22,373 nt of DNA from positions 1 through 22,373 of the forward strand of contig DIPO01000061.1 in assembly GCA_002427045.1 (NCBI GenBank). The letters run 5' to 3'. Numbering within the stretch: the stretch's first letter is position 1; the number at the start of each line of letters is the position of its first letter. Made by a program: the position numbers and the translations under genes. A model generated the notes under the pieces. The model saw only the letters and a program-made list of their open reading frames with translations. It did no database searches and was not told the origin of the DNA. Below, piece by piece: positions 12,710 to 20,608 of the stretch. This stretch comes from Firmicutes bacterium UBA5486 (GTDB lineage Bacteria > Bacillota > UBA4882 > UBA10575).

Positions 12710-13099
12710 ATGGATTTTGGATTGCGTTTAAAACTTTTAAGAGAGGAAAAAGGGAAAACACAACAAGATGTCGCAGATGCTTTAGGTATCGGAAGGCCAA
12801 CAATAGCAGGATACGAAACCAAGGGAAAACAACCAGACTATGAAAAACTACAAAAATTAGCCGATTATTTTAATGTTTCTACAGACTATTTATTAGGACG
12901 AACTAATATAAAAAATTACAATAAAATGTTGATCAAAGAATTTACTTCACCTGAAGAGGCGATGAAATTCATTTTAGAACAAAACGTTATTATGGGATTT
13001 GGTGGTTTTAATGTAAATAAAATGAGTGATAATGAAATAGTTGATTTTGCTAATGAACTTCTAAGACAGTTAAAACTACTTAGCTACAAATATAAATAA
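12710..13099 (+). CDS. XRE-family phage repressor (CI-like)
   Basis: 129 residues. The N-terminal helix-turn-helix (MDFGLRLKLLREEKGKTQQD; LGIGRPTIAGYETKGKQPDY) is followed by LQKLADYFNVSTDYLLGR, the usual XRE ending, and a short C-terminal helical region for oligomerisation. It lacks the S24 peptidase domain of LexA/CI-type repressors. The adjacent ImmA-like protease could therefore be the inactivator, as in the ImmR/ImmA pair of ICEBs1. GGGGAGG precedes the ATG. Confidence 0.9.
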   Translation: MDFGLRLKLLREEKGKTQQDVADALGIGRPTIAGYETKGKQPDYEKLQKLADYFNVSTDYLLGRTNIKNYNKMLIKEFTSPEEAMKFILEQNVIMGFGGFNVNKMSDNEIVDFANELLRQLKLLSYKYK

Positions 13100-13125
13100 A
13101 TTTTCACGACAACAGGAGGAACATT

Positions 13126-13593
13126 GTGTCTTGTAGTGATTGGATTAACGAATGTATCAGCGGCTTAATTGAACTATACAAAACAAAAGATATTTATGAA
13201 CTGTATAAATGTTTCAATATTAAAATAATTTATGTTGAAAATAACTGCATTTTATTACAAGGTAATGATGCTGTATATTTAAGAAGTTGTATGAATAATG
13301 AAGTTGTATATATTAAAGATGGATTGATTTTTAAATACGAAAAGTTTGTTTTAGCTCACGAATTAGCCCATGCTCTTTTGCATACAAAGATTTATTATGC
13401 TTCTTTTAATAAAAAACTACTAAACAATGATAAGTACGAAGCCCAAGCTAATTATTTTGCATTTAAATTATTAGAAATAACAATAGATCCAAATAGATTT
13501 AAAGGATATTCCATCACACAAATATCAAAGATTTTATGTGTTCCCCAAAATATCTTGGTCCAATATTTGAGATTTGAGAAAGGAGGAAGGTAA
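13126..13593 (+). CDS. ImmA/IrrE-family metalloprotease
   Basis: 155 residues with the zinc protease motif HELAH in FVLAHELAHALLHTK (about 83-97) and a downstream EAQANYFAFKLL supplying the third ligand. In the ImmR/ImmA systems this enzyme cleaves the XRE repressor to induce the element. The gene lies directly after the repressor and overlaps the integrase start by one base (TAATG), so the three form one lysogeny operon. The start is GTG with AGGAGG 7 bases upstream. Confidence 0.92.
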   Translation: MSCSDWINECISGLIELYKTKDIYELYKCFNIKIIYVENNCILLQGNDAVYLRSCMNNEVVYIKDGLIFKYEKFVLAHELAHALLHTKIYYASFNKKLLNNDKYEAQANYFAFKLLEITIDPNRFKGYSITQISKILCVPQNILVQYLRFEKGGR

Positions 13594-15182
13594 TGGATAG
13601 AGGCTATTGTATGTATTTACGAAAATCTAGAGCTGATGAGGAAGCGGAAGCTAGAGGTGAAGAAGAAACTCTAAAACGTCACGAAAGGATATTACTTGCG
13701 TTATCTCGGAAGATGAATATAGTTATATCTAAAATATATAGAGAAGTTGTATCTGGAGAAACTATTGCCGAACGGCCAGAGATCCAGAATTTGCTACGGG
13801 ATGTTGAACAGGGACTATGGAAAGGCGTTTTTGTTGTTGAGGTTGAACGGTTAGCACGTGGAGATACTATAGATCAAGGTATTGTTGCCCAAACTTTCAA
13901 GTATAGTGATACTACAATAATTACTCCAATGAAAACCTATGATCCAAATGATGAATTTGATGAGGAGTACTTTGAGTTTGGCCTATTTATGTCGCGAAGA
14001 GAGTATAAAACAATAAACAGACGATTACAACGTGGTAGAATTAGTTCTGTTAAAGAAGGTAAGTATGTTGGGAATATTCCACCCTTTGGTTATGTAAGAA
14101 AAAAACTTGAAAAAGATAAAGGATTTACTTTAGAGCCGCACCCGGAACAAGCACCTGTAGTTAAATTAATATTTGAACTCTATACTAAAGGCGAAAAATT
14201 ATCTGATGGTTCTTTTAAAAGGCTTGGTGTTAGCCTTATAGTGCGTAAACTAAACGATTTAAAGGTTCCTACAGCCAAGGGAGGAGATTGGGTACCTGCT
14301 ACAATACAAGGGATATTACAAAATCCGGTTTATATCGGTAAAGTTCGATGGAACTCCCGGCCTATGGTTAAAAAGATGGTGGAAGGAAAAATTGTAAAAT
14401 CCCGTCCTAGAGCAAAACCAGAGGATTGGATATTGGCGGACGGATTGCACGAAGCTATTATTGATGATAAAACTTTTGAATTAGCTCAATACTATATAAA
14501 CCAAAACCCCACTCACCCAGTTCCTAGAAGGTATATTGTTAAAAATCCACTATCAGGTCTAATTGTTTGTGGGAAATGTGGGAGAAAAATGGTTAGAAGG
14601 CCACATGGTGATAAATATCCTGATACTCTTATGTGTCCTGTTACTTCTTGCGACAATATAAGCTCTCAGTTATCTTTTGTAGAGGATAAGTTACTTAAAG
14701 CCTTAGAAGAATGGCTAAAAAAATATAAACTAGATTTGCGTGGTGTTGAAAAGAACAATAACAATGAAAATCTAGAAACCAAACTAATTAATAAATCTTT
14801 AGATAGTATAAACAAGGAGTTAGAAACTTTAAAAACACAATTTAATAACTTACATGATCTTTTAGAGCAAGAGGTTTATTCAGTTGATACTTTTTTAGAG
14901 AGATCAAAAACCCTTAATGAAAGAATCACCATTACAAATAAGCATAAAAAAGAACTAGAAGTACAATTAAAAACAATTTCGGCCCAGCATACTGCCAAAG
15001 AAAAGGTTATTCCTAAAATCGAAAAAATTCTAGAGCTATATCACCATCTTAAAACTCCATCGAAGAAAAACGAACTTCTTAAAGAGGTTCTAGATAAAGT
15101 GATATATATTAAGACAGTTAATGGTCGGTGGCATGGTAAACCTGATGATTTTACCCTTGAATTGTACCCTAAATTACCTTAA
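13593..15182 (+). CDS. Large serine integrase
   Basis: 529 residues. The resolvase catalytic domain starts YCMYLRKSRADEE with nucleophile Ser12, followed by VVEVERLARGD (about 81-91). The recombinase domain spans about 160-310 (IPPFGYVRKK; LNDLKVPTAKGGDW; ILQNPVYIGKVRWNS). A zinc ribbon has C326, C329, C348 and C353. A long coiled coil runs at about 390-475. This is the full large-serine-recombinase layout, so it probably catalyses attP x attB integration and, with a directionality factor, excision. Its stop is 36 bases from the break in cotJC. GGAGGAAGG precedes the ATG. Confidence 0.97.
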   Translation: MDRGYCMYLRKSRADEEAEARGEEETLKRHERILLALSRKMNIVISKIYREVVSGETIAERPEIQNLLRDVEQGLWKGVFVVEVERLARGDTIDQGIVAQTFKYSDTTIITPMKTYDPNDEFDEEYFEFGLFMSRREYKTINRRLQRGRISSVKEGKYVGNIPPFGYVRKKLEKDKGFTLEPHPEQAPVVKLIFELYTKGEKLSDGSFKRLGVSLIVRKLNDLKVPTAKGGDWVPATIQGILQNPVYIGKVRWNSRPMVKKMVEGKIVKSRPRAKPEDWILADGLHEAIIDDKTFELAQYYINQNPTHPVPRRYIVKNPLSGLIVCGKCGRKMVRRPHGDKYPDTLMCPVTSCDNISSQLSFVEDKLLKALEEWLKKYKLDLRGVEKNNNNENLETKLINKSLDSINKELETLKTQFNNLHDLLEQEVYSVDTFLERSKTLNERITITNKHKKELEVQLKTISAQHTAKEKVIPKIEKILELYHHLKTPSKKNELLKEVLDKVIYIKTVNGRWHGKPDDFTLELYPKLP

Positions 15183-15240
15183 TAATTGTCTTTATCATTG
15201 ATAACCTAATGGTTCTGGTTCTTCTGTACCGATATCGGTT
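15183..15240. other. Prophage-host junction (att site) within cotJC
   Basis: Here the minus-strand frame stops resembling CotJC right after codons for TDIGTEE (break at about 15,219) and runs to a stop at 15,195. The cotJC side holds a perfect 12-bp palindrome ACCGATATCGGT (15228-15239). The phage side holds short repeats of GGTT/AACC. The junction adjoins the integrase gene, as usual for attP. The exact crossover dinucleotide cannot be fixed without the other end. Confidence 0.7.
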
Positions 15241-15413
15241 AAAATCCCCTTAGCTTGCGGGGTAGGCATATTATAGCGTTGGGTAAGGTAGCGTAAAGCA
15301 GCCGCTAATTCTCCATCAGGCCCTCCGTACTGCGTAATCAAATATTTTGCCATTTGGAGATTAGCCCGGCCTACTTTTGCCGGATATTGTAGTTTCTTTT
15401 CATAAATCCACAT
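15195..15413 (-). pseudogene. cotJC: cotJC, 5' part, interrupted by the prophage
   Basis: The first 64 or so residues (MWIYEKKLQYPAKVGRANLQ; YLITQYGGPDGELAAALRYL; ILTDIGTEE) match CotJC, a spore-coat protein of the manganese-catalase family. The family is normally about 190 residues. After GTEE the frame reads PEPLGYQ and stops, where CotJC normally continues with the His and Glu of its metal-binding motif. The truncated product (72 aa) would lack most ligands. The gene follows cotJB and has its own ribosome binding site (AGGAGG). The missing 3' part is expected beyond the left prophage end. Confidence 0.88.
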
Positions 15414-15425
15414 TGAACAAACCTC

Positions 15426-15680
15426 CTATTCATAACAGATTTCCCATGGCCATGGTTCGTTTATCCATTGCCAAGGATAACAGCTAGGTTCACAATATGT
15501 TAGAGGCCCATAACGTTGTTGGTATTGTTGTTTAGCAAGTGCTACTTGCTGGCAAACAGAATTATATTCCATTAAAGCCCTTTGATCTGTTGGATGCGTA
15601 TCCAAATAAAGATGTAATTCCAATGCAGTAAACTCCAGGGCCATCAGTTCTTTAAGCATACAAAGCTGTTCCCTATTCAT
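15426..15680 (-). CDS. cotJB: Spore coat protein CotJB
   Basis: 84 residues from the ATG at 15680, which has AAAGGGG upstream; an in-frame start at 15698 lacks one. The sequence has the CotJB core (LKELMALEFTALELHLYLDT; PTDQRALMEYNSVCQQVALA) and the Trp/Pro-rich ending YPWQWINEPWPWEI. It is made in the mother cell in Bacillus and deposited with CotJC in the coat. It lies between cotJA and the broken cotJC, so the operon order cotJABC is conserved. Confidence 0.93.
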   Translation of the reverse strand: MNREQLCMLKELMALEFTALELHLYLDTHPTDQRALMEYNSVCQQVALAKQQYQQRYGPLTYCEPSCYPWQWINEPWPWEICYE

Positions 15681-15694
15681 TATCTTCGCCCCTT

Positions 15695-15841
15695 TCAACG
15701 TTTATTTTCCCGGTAGGGGAAGTATAACTCCGGGAAGATCGTCCCCTTCATTAATCCTTCCATTGGATCTAGCCGTTCACAGAATATTTGAAACGGAACA
15801 TAGGCTCTTGCCAAACGCATTTTGTCACTAGGTGCATTCAT
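15695..15841 (-). CDS. cotJA: Spore coat protein CotJA
   Basis: 48 residues from the ATG at 15841, which follows GGAGGG; the longer open frame to 15901 lacks a ribosome binding site. It contains the CotJA core ARAYVPFQIFCERLDPMEGL and TIFPELYFPY. CotJA is required for incorporation of CotJC into the coat in Bacillus subtilis. I looked for a sigma-E promoter upstream and found no convincing match. Confidence 0.9.
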   Translation of the reverse strand: MNAPSDKMRLARAYVPFQIFCERLDPMEGLMKGTIFPELYFPYRENKR

Positions 15842-16296
15842 AACCAACCCTCCTCTTAGACAATCAAAATATAACCGGGGAACTAGGTTATATCCCGGCA
15901 TATTAATATGTTATTCTTCATGAAACTAGAAAGAGCACACTAAACATAGAAAGTGCTCCTGTCATAATAAGAGAATATATTGGAATAGCTTGCCTAGTTA
16001 TCATTTACGAGCACCAGCATTTATGTCATTCGCTCAGATAAGGTAAATCACGGATAACACAGAAAAGCCTTTGCCATTTAGGACAAAGGCCTTGTTTAAC
16101 CTTAATATTATGCTATTTTTCGGTATTCTATCTATCAACAAGAGGTCAAATAGCAATAATTATAATAATTGGATAATTTTTCTTAACAGGTTTAGTCGGC
16201 ATCTATTAGATTCCGGCAGCATTCGAGAGAAGATTGTTATTTTATGGAAAGGTATTTTACATTATATGTAGAATTTAGTTTGCAAGCAAATAGACA
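15842..16296. other. Intergenic region upstream of cotJ
   Basis: No supportable gene. It holds the unrecognised cotJ promoter, a hairpin CCGG-type stem near 15877-15900, a 6-bp stem GAGCAC/GTGCTC (15933-15938 with 15953-15958), and a terminator-like hairpin GCCTTTG/CAAAGGC (16067-16073 with 16084-16090). On the minus strand the last is followed by TTTTCTG. A 66-codon open frame at 16071-16271 has no ribosome binding site and a composition unlike protein. Confidence 0.5.
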
Positions 16297-16534
16297 GTTA
16301 CTCATGCCGGTTACCTTAACATCGCGAAGTGATTAAAATCAAAACCGGGTGAGTCGACAAGCCATCCAGAAGGTGTAATATAAGCTAGTGAGTCGACTAT
16401 CAAGTCGTTCATGCCGCTTACCTAGTCGCTCATGCCGATTACTTTAACATCACGAATTAAAATCGAAACCGGGTGAGTCGACAAGCCGTCCAGAAGATGT
16501 CAATCAAAGGCGGATGAATCGACACTCTTCGAAG
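16297..16534 (+). repeat. Dispersed structured repeat, left cluster
   Basis: Two full units run 16302-16358 and 16425-16482. Each begins (G)CTCATGCCG, has a central CGAA-type small hairpin (ATCGC-GAA-GTGAT in the first), and ends CCGGGTGAGTCGAC followed by AAGCC(A/G)TCCAGAAG. Partial units lie between (GTGAGTCGAC at 16389-16398, TCATGCCG at 16409-16416) and after (GGATGAATCGAC at 16512-16523). Ends of one unit can pair with each other. Related copies lie inverted at 22180-22373. Confidence 0.8.
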
Positions 16535-16559
16535 CATTTTTTAAATAGAGGTGATTTGA

Positions 16560-16754
16560 GTGTCCCGATCTCGTCACAAGCATCGGCATTTTCAGTACCT
16601 GCTTGACTTAAATCCAGATATGCTAAACCAAATAAAAAGCAGAGAAGAACGAAATAGGTTGGACATGGTATGGGTTAAAGCTTTCTGTGCAGAAAAAAAA
16701 GTCGGTAAAAAAGATCCCTTTTGGCTAAGTATCACTAATTATGATGTTATTTAG
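16560..16754 (+). CDS. Small basic protein of unknown function (64 aa)
   Basis: A GTG start follows AGAGGTGATTT. The product (MSRSRHKHRHFQYLLDLNPD ... VKAFCAEKKVGKKDPFWLSI) is basic with a His/Arg-rich N-terminus. No family recognised. It converges on ccdA and overlaps its 3' end by 8 bases. It starts 37 bases after the repeat cluster. Good ribosome binding site, otherwise little support. Confidence 0.45.
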   Translation: MSRSRHKHRHFQYLLDLNPDMLNQIKSREERNRLDMVWVKAFCAEKKVGKKDPFWLSITNYDVI

Positions 16755-17478
16755 AACGATTGAAAAGTAGTTCTTCTAATGACCAGCCACCCAGCACCCG
16801 ATTTAAAAAGGAAGATACCAGGTTAAACCGGTCAGTAAATAACAATAAACCAACTATAACCAGAAGCAACCCGGAAACTAATGTAATGATCCGGGTGTGA
16901 GGAAGGAGCTTTTTATACCACTTATAAAACTTTTGAAAAGCAATTGCCAATAAGATGAAAGGTAGCGCCAAACCCAACGAATACACAAGAAGAAGTAATA
17001 CTCCCATTCTGACCTGGCCGGAACTGCCCGCCATGGTCAGAATCATTCCTAAAATAGGTCCAACACAAGGTGTCCAGCCAAAGGCAAAAGTTGCCCCAGT
17101 AATAAACCAACCCACTACCCCGGTTTTGGGTCTTTTAAGATGTATACGATACTCCCGCTGGAGAGGGAAGAAATTAAAGAACCCCAGCTGTGCTAAACCG
17201 AGAAAAACTAAGAGTAAGCCGCCGATCTTAAGAAATAATTCACGTACCAGCTGGCCTAATACAGAAATAACAGTTCCCAACAAAACAAAGACCAATGTAA
17301 AACCCAAGATAAAAATAATCGACGCTAAAATCATCGGCTTACTGGCTTCTTTTTGATCTTCAGCAGGAACAGAACCATTAAGAATCGCCAAATAACCAGG
17401 AGCCACGGCTAAAACGCAAGGTGAAAAAAACGAAAGCAATCCGGCAATAAAAGAAAGTAGAATGCCTGGGGTTTGCAC
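16747..17478 (-). CDS. ccdA: CcdA-type membrane thiol-disulfide reductase
   Basis: 243 residues with six predicted membrane helices. Redox cysteines are C21 in FFSPCVLAVAPGYL and C138 in FGWTPCVGPILG, the paired positions of CcdA/DsbD-beta. It carries electrons from cytoplasmic thioredoxin across the membrane to an extracytoplasmic thioredoxin-like partner, used in cytochrome c maturation and in spore-specific disulfide reduction. The GTG start has AAAGGAGG 7 bases upstream. The gene starts 39 bases after the TlpA/ResA-like gene, so the two form a functional pair. Confidence 0.94.
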   Translation of the reverse strand: MQTPGILLSFIAGLLSFFSPCVLAVAPGYLAILNGSVPAEDQKEASKPMILASIIFILGFTLVFVLLGTVISVLGQLVRELFLKIGGLLLVFLGLAQLGFFNFFPLQREYRIHLKRPKTGVVGWFITGATFAFGWTPCVGPILGMILTMAGSSGQVRMGVLLLLVYSLGLALPFILLAIAFQKFYKWYKKLLPHTRIITLVSGLLLVIVGLLLFTDRFNLVSSFLNRVLGGWSLEELLFNRSK

Positions 17479-17517
17479 TAGATCAACCTCCTTTCAGCAT
17501 TTATCTGCTATAACAAC

Positions 17518-18054
17518 CTATGGTAGATACTTTTCCATGCGTGCTTTTAATTGATTGTAATTTATCATACCAGTGAATATTTCTTTAATCCGACCGGTAT
17601 GATCAAGAAAGAAAGTAGTTGGTACCGCTCTAACACCATACAACTTTACTACTTCATTCTTGGTATCCAACAGCACAGGGAAATTCATCCCTACAGTTTC
17701 CGCAAATTCCTTAATCGTCTCTAAGCTATTGTTATCCCAGGTATTAACCGCCAGAATCTCTAAACCCTTCTTTCGATATTCACTATAGAATTGGATGAAT
17801 TCCGGAATCTCCATCTTACAAGGAGGACACCAGCTCCCCCAGAAATTAACTAAAGTTATGCGGTTTTGTGGATAAACTTGCTTTAATTCAACCTGTTTTC
17901 CAGATAAATCTGTTAGTTGAAAATCAGGTGCAGCCTTCCCCACCTGCGGCAAACTCTTTTCCTCCCTACCCATGGTTAAAATCACTAAGAAGACTAGAAA
18001 GACTGCAATTATAATAATTCCTAAATATAAGCTTTTCCTTTTTAGTGTACGCAA
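17518..18054 (-). CDS. Membrane-anchored TlpA/ResA-like thioredoxin
   Basis: The TTG at 18054 is chosen because GGAGGT lies 6 bases upstream. The longer open frame to 18114 overlaps the promoter. 178 residues: a signal anchor (about 9-28), then a thioredoxin fold with VGKAAPDFQLTDLSG, active site FWGSWCPPCK (C76, C79) and the cis-Pro region GVRAVPTTFFLD. It would reduce extracytoplasmic disulfides using electrons from CcdA, with cytochrome c apoproteins or, as with StoA, spore proteins as possible substrates. The substrate cannot be told from sequence. Confidence 0.9.
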   Translation of the reverse strand: MRTLKRKSLYLGIIIIAVFLVFLVILTMGREEKSLPQVGKAAPDFQLTDLSGKQVELKQVYPQNRITLVNFWGSWCPPCKMEIPEFIQFYSEYRKKGLEILAVNTWDNNSLETIKEFAETVGMNFPVLLDTKNEVVKLYGVRAVPTTFFLDHTGRIKEIFTGMINYNQLKARMEKYLP

Positions 18055-18085
18055 AAGATTACCTCCTTTATACGGTACTGGGTAT

Positions 18086-18114
18086 ACTATATAGTTATAT
18101 TTTTTCTTTGTCAA
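18086..18114 (-). promoter_or_regulatory. Promoter of the resA-like/ccdA operon
   Basis: On the minus strand TTGACA (18114-18109), a 17-base spacer and TATAGT (18091-18086) form a near-consensus sigma-A promoter 31 bases before the TTG start. The rest of the 18115-18271 gap shows only the ribosome binding site of the rightward gene. Confidence 0.8.
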
Positions 18115-18271
18115 TCCTCATATTTTTATTTAAGATGATTACATTATATACAGACGAAATTGAAAGCTTACAGTAGGCATAGATCAATAAGTCACGGATT
18201 ATCTGAATTCGTGAATCCAAGCACTCTCAATAGGGCAAAATCATATTAATATCACAAGGAGGAGATGCCTT

Positions 18272-19387
18272 TTGACTATTAATACAGGTAAAGTAAAACA
18301 TTTTTTTGCCGGAGGAAATACAGGTAATGGATTTTATTCATTTTATGATCAGATTATCGGTCCTGATGCCAACCGGATATTTATTCTTAAGGGAGGCCCC
18401 GGTACAGGAAAATCTACTTTTATGAAAAAAATTGGAGAAAAAATGTTTGCTAGAGGTTTTGATTTAGAGTTTTTTCATTGCTCTTCTGATCCTAATTCAT
18501 TAGATGGTCTAGTCATTCCTAGCTTAAAAATTGGATTTATCGATGGTACAGCTCCCCACATGATTGATCCTATTAACCCGGGGATAATAGATGAAATTAT
18601 AAATTTAGGGGTATTCTGGAATGGCCCGGAATTAAAAAAAGACAAGGAGAAGATCCTTGAACTTAATAAAAAGAAAAAAGCCTGTTTTGAACGGGCCTAT
18701 GTTTATCTAGCTGCTGCTAAAGGAGTCTATCAAAACTGGCAACAAACTAATTTTGCCTGTCTGACAGAGAAGCTATATTTAAAAACACAATTAGAGATCA
18801 AAAAACAAATATTCAGTTCCCATAAGCCTTCCGGAAAATTGGGAACCAGCAAGCATCTGTTTGCCAGTGCTATTACTCCGGATGGCCCTGTAAATTTTCT
18901 GGAATCGATCTTTAATGAAGCCGAAAAACTATATATCTTAGACGGGCCTCCAGGTTCTGGGCAGACTCTTATCCTCAATAGCCTAATAGAAACCGCCTTA
19001 GAATATGGGAATAAAATAGAAGTGTACCACTGTGCGCTGGATCCCAGTAAAAATGAACATCTTTTGTTACCAGAACTTAAAACAGGAATTATCTGTTCGA
19101 CTTGGCCTCACAAACATACTATCGATGACCATCATCATTTTATAGATACTTCCACTTTTGTTGAAAATAATAATTTTTTATTTGCGGAGACTCTGAAAGA
19201 AAACCGTTTAGTTTTCCTGGAGCTTTTTGGGAGAGCAGTTACCTGGTTAGACAAAGCAAGGAAGATGCACGAAGAAATTGAAAAACATTATATTCCTTGT
19301 ATGGATTTTAAGGGAGCAACCTGTTTACAAGAAGAAATTCTATCTCAAATTTTAGAATCCATTCCTGATAAGATTGGGGCTATGTGA
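18272..19387 (+). CDS. Duplicated P-loop ATPase of unknown function
   Basis: 371 residues made of two related halves. The first has Walker A GGPGTGKST (41-49) and EFFHCSSDPNSLDGLVIPSL (66-85). The second has GPPGSGQT (225-232) and EVYHCALDPS with LLLPELKTGI. The second P-loop has Gln in place of the catalytic Lys, so that half may not hydrolyse ATP. Proteins of this kind occur in spore-forming Firmicutes without a known role. The TTG start follows AAGGAGGAG. Convergent with the MFS gene, no clear terminator between them. Confidence 0.8.
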   Translation: MTINTGKVKHFFAGGNTGNGFYSFYDQIIGPDANRIFILKGGPGTGKSTFMKKIGEKMFARGFDLEFFHCSSDPNSLDGLVIPSLKIGFIDGTAPHMIDPINPGIIDEIINLGVFWNGPELKKDKEKILELNKKKKACFERAYVYLAAAKGVYQNWQQTNFACLTEKLYLKTQLEIKKQIFSSHKPSGKLGTSKHLFASAITPDGPVNFLESIFNEAEKLYILDGPPGSGQTLILNSLIETALEYGNKIEVYHCALDPSKNEHLLLPELKTGIICSTWPHKHTIDDHHHFIDTSTFVENNNFLFAETLKENRLVFLELFGRAVTWLDKARKMHEEIEKHYIPCMDFKGATCLQEEILSQILESIPDKIGAM

Positions 19388-19396
19388 AAAAAACAC

Positions 19397-20608
19397 TTAA
19401 GATCGGGTTGAAAAATTTGATTTTTGCTTCCGCTTCCAGTAGAAAAAAATAGGTAAATCAGCAATAATTAATATAATTCCTCCCATCATAAAAGCAAGGG
19501 AAAATCCCCACCACTGGGTAACCAACCCAAAAAAGAGCGGATTTAAGATGTTGGCCAATTTATTACCGGTAAGCCTGATTCCTAAAGCTAATCCCCTATC
19601 CTTTGGTTGTACGCCTTCAGAGACTGTTGCCATCCCCAAAGGAAGTGCTAAACCCATCCCCAACCCAACAATCATCGAGTTAATAGCTAAAGCCCAAAGG
19701 CTATGACAGAATGAAGTTGAACCCAAACCTACAGCCAGCGCAAAAAGGCTAAAGATTAAAGCTGGATGCCGTCCCCCTGTCAAGTTAATTATACGCGGCA
19801 TCAAACACCTGACAACGATCGAAGTTAAAGCTCGGATTGAAATCATTACTCCAACAACAAACGCAGAATATCCTATTCCCCGGATGTATACTGGGAAAAA
19901 TGTACCCCGTACCCCATTTGCAAAAACTGCTATAAAACTTGATAGAATAGCCACGACAACATTGAAATCAAGTATCTTTTTTACTTGATTAATTTTAAAG
20001 CTGAAACTAGAACCTTTAATCTCAATATGAGCTTTACTGGTTTTTCCTGAATCAATTAAAACGAAAAAAGCTACAGCTGTAATTAATAGAAAGATTGAAA
20101 CGAATAACCATAAAAAACTGCCTCCGTAATGATCAAAAATAAGTCCGGAGATTGAAGGGCCGATTAATTGGCCAACAGAAGTAGCAGCCGCATAGTGGCC
20201 AAAATCACGGCTAGCATCCCGTCCTTCACCAAGATTCCCAACATGAGCTTGGGCAGCAACAATCAGAATAATCTTAGCTATATTATAAATAGTAAGCCCA
20301 CATAAAAGAGCTCTAAAAGACGGAAAAAAATAAAGAAACAAACAACTTAAGGCAGATAAAATACAACCCATAATAATAGGGATGCGGGTTCCGTAATGTT
20401 GAACTAACATCCCAGCAGGAATTGCTGTAAAACAAGAGCCAATCGAGGTAAGACTCATTAAAACGCCAAGCATTCTCGGGGAAGCTCCCAAATCAGTAAC
20501 CATTAAGGGAACTAGGGGGTCAGTCATACTAAACCCCATAAAAGCCAAAATTGCCCCAGTGCAAATCCCAAAAAACTGTCGAGAGGCAGGTATTGATGAC
20601 AATCTCAT
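19397..20608 (-). CDS. Major facilitator superfamily transporter
   Basis: 403 residues with about 12 hydrophobic helices. It shows the MFS loop-2 type motif (GMLVQHYGTRIPIIMG), a symmetrical related region in the C-terminal half (CLMPRIINLTGGRHPALI), and a motif-C-like Gly-rich helix 5 region (ATSVGQLIGPSISGLIFDHY). Substrate cannot be told; drug or small-molecule efflux is the commonest role of this type. AAGGAG precedes the ATG. Confidence 0.92.
   Translation of the reverse strand: MRLSSIPASRQFFGICTGAILAFMGFSMTDPLVPLMVTDLGASPRMLGVLMSLTSIGSCFTAIPAGMLVQHYGTRIPIIMGCILSALSCLFLYFFPSFRALLCGLTIYNIAKIILIVAAQAHVGNLGEGRDASRDFGHYAAATSVGQLIGPSISGLIFDHYGGSFLWLFVSIFLLITAVAFFVLIDSGKTSKAHIEIKGSSFSFKINQVKKILDFNVVVAILSSFIAVFANGVRGTFFPVYIRGIGYSAFVVGVMISIRALTSIVVRCLMPRIINLTGGRHPALIFSLFALAVGLGSTSFCHSLWALAINSMIVGLGMGLALPLGMATVSEGVQPKDRGLALGIRLTGNKLANILNPLFFGLVTQWWGFSLAFMMGGIILIIADLPIFFYWKRKQKSNFSTRS

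Larger units (their letters stand above)
1..15218. mobile_element. Prophage, right-hand portion, integrated in cotJC
   Basis: The stretch has the gene order of a temperate Firmicutes phage: integrase, ImmA-like protease and repressor rightward; Cro-like regulator, ERF/Gp157 recombination genes, replication genes, SSB, late regulator and terminase leftward. The right boundary is inferred at about 15,218, where the split cotJC reading frame stops resembling CotJC, 36 bases past the integrase stop. The left boundary is outside the window. No portal, capsid, tail or lysis genes are visible. They would be expected beyond the left edge. All recognisable phage reading frames are open, so the part seen is not obviously decayed. 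Confidence 0.93.

Noticed and set aside
15842..15960. Sigma-E promoter for the cotJ operon
   Set aside because: CATATT-like sequences exist, but no pair of -35 and -10 elements at the right spacing matches the consensus well enough to call.
16071..16271. Plus-strand open frame of 66 codons
   Set aside because: It begins inside a terminator-like hairpin, has no ribosome binding site and shows no family resemblance.
16297..16534. CRISPR array or tRNA cluster
   Set aside because: Units are irregularly spaced, the between-unit sequence is not uniform in length, and no tRNA cloverleaf or T-loop is present.
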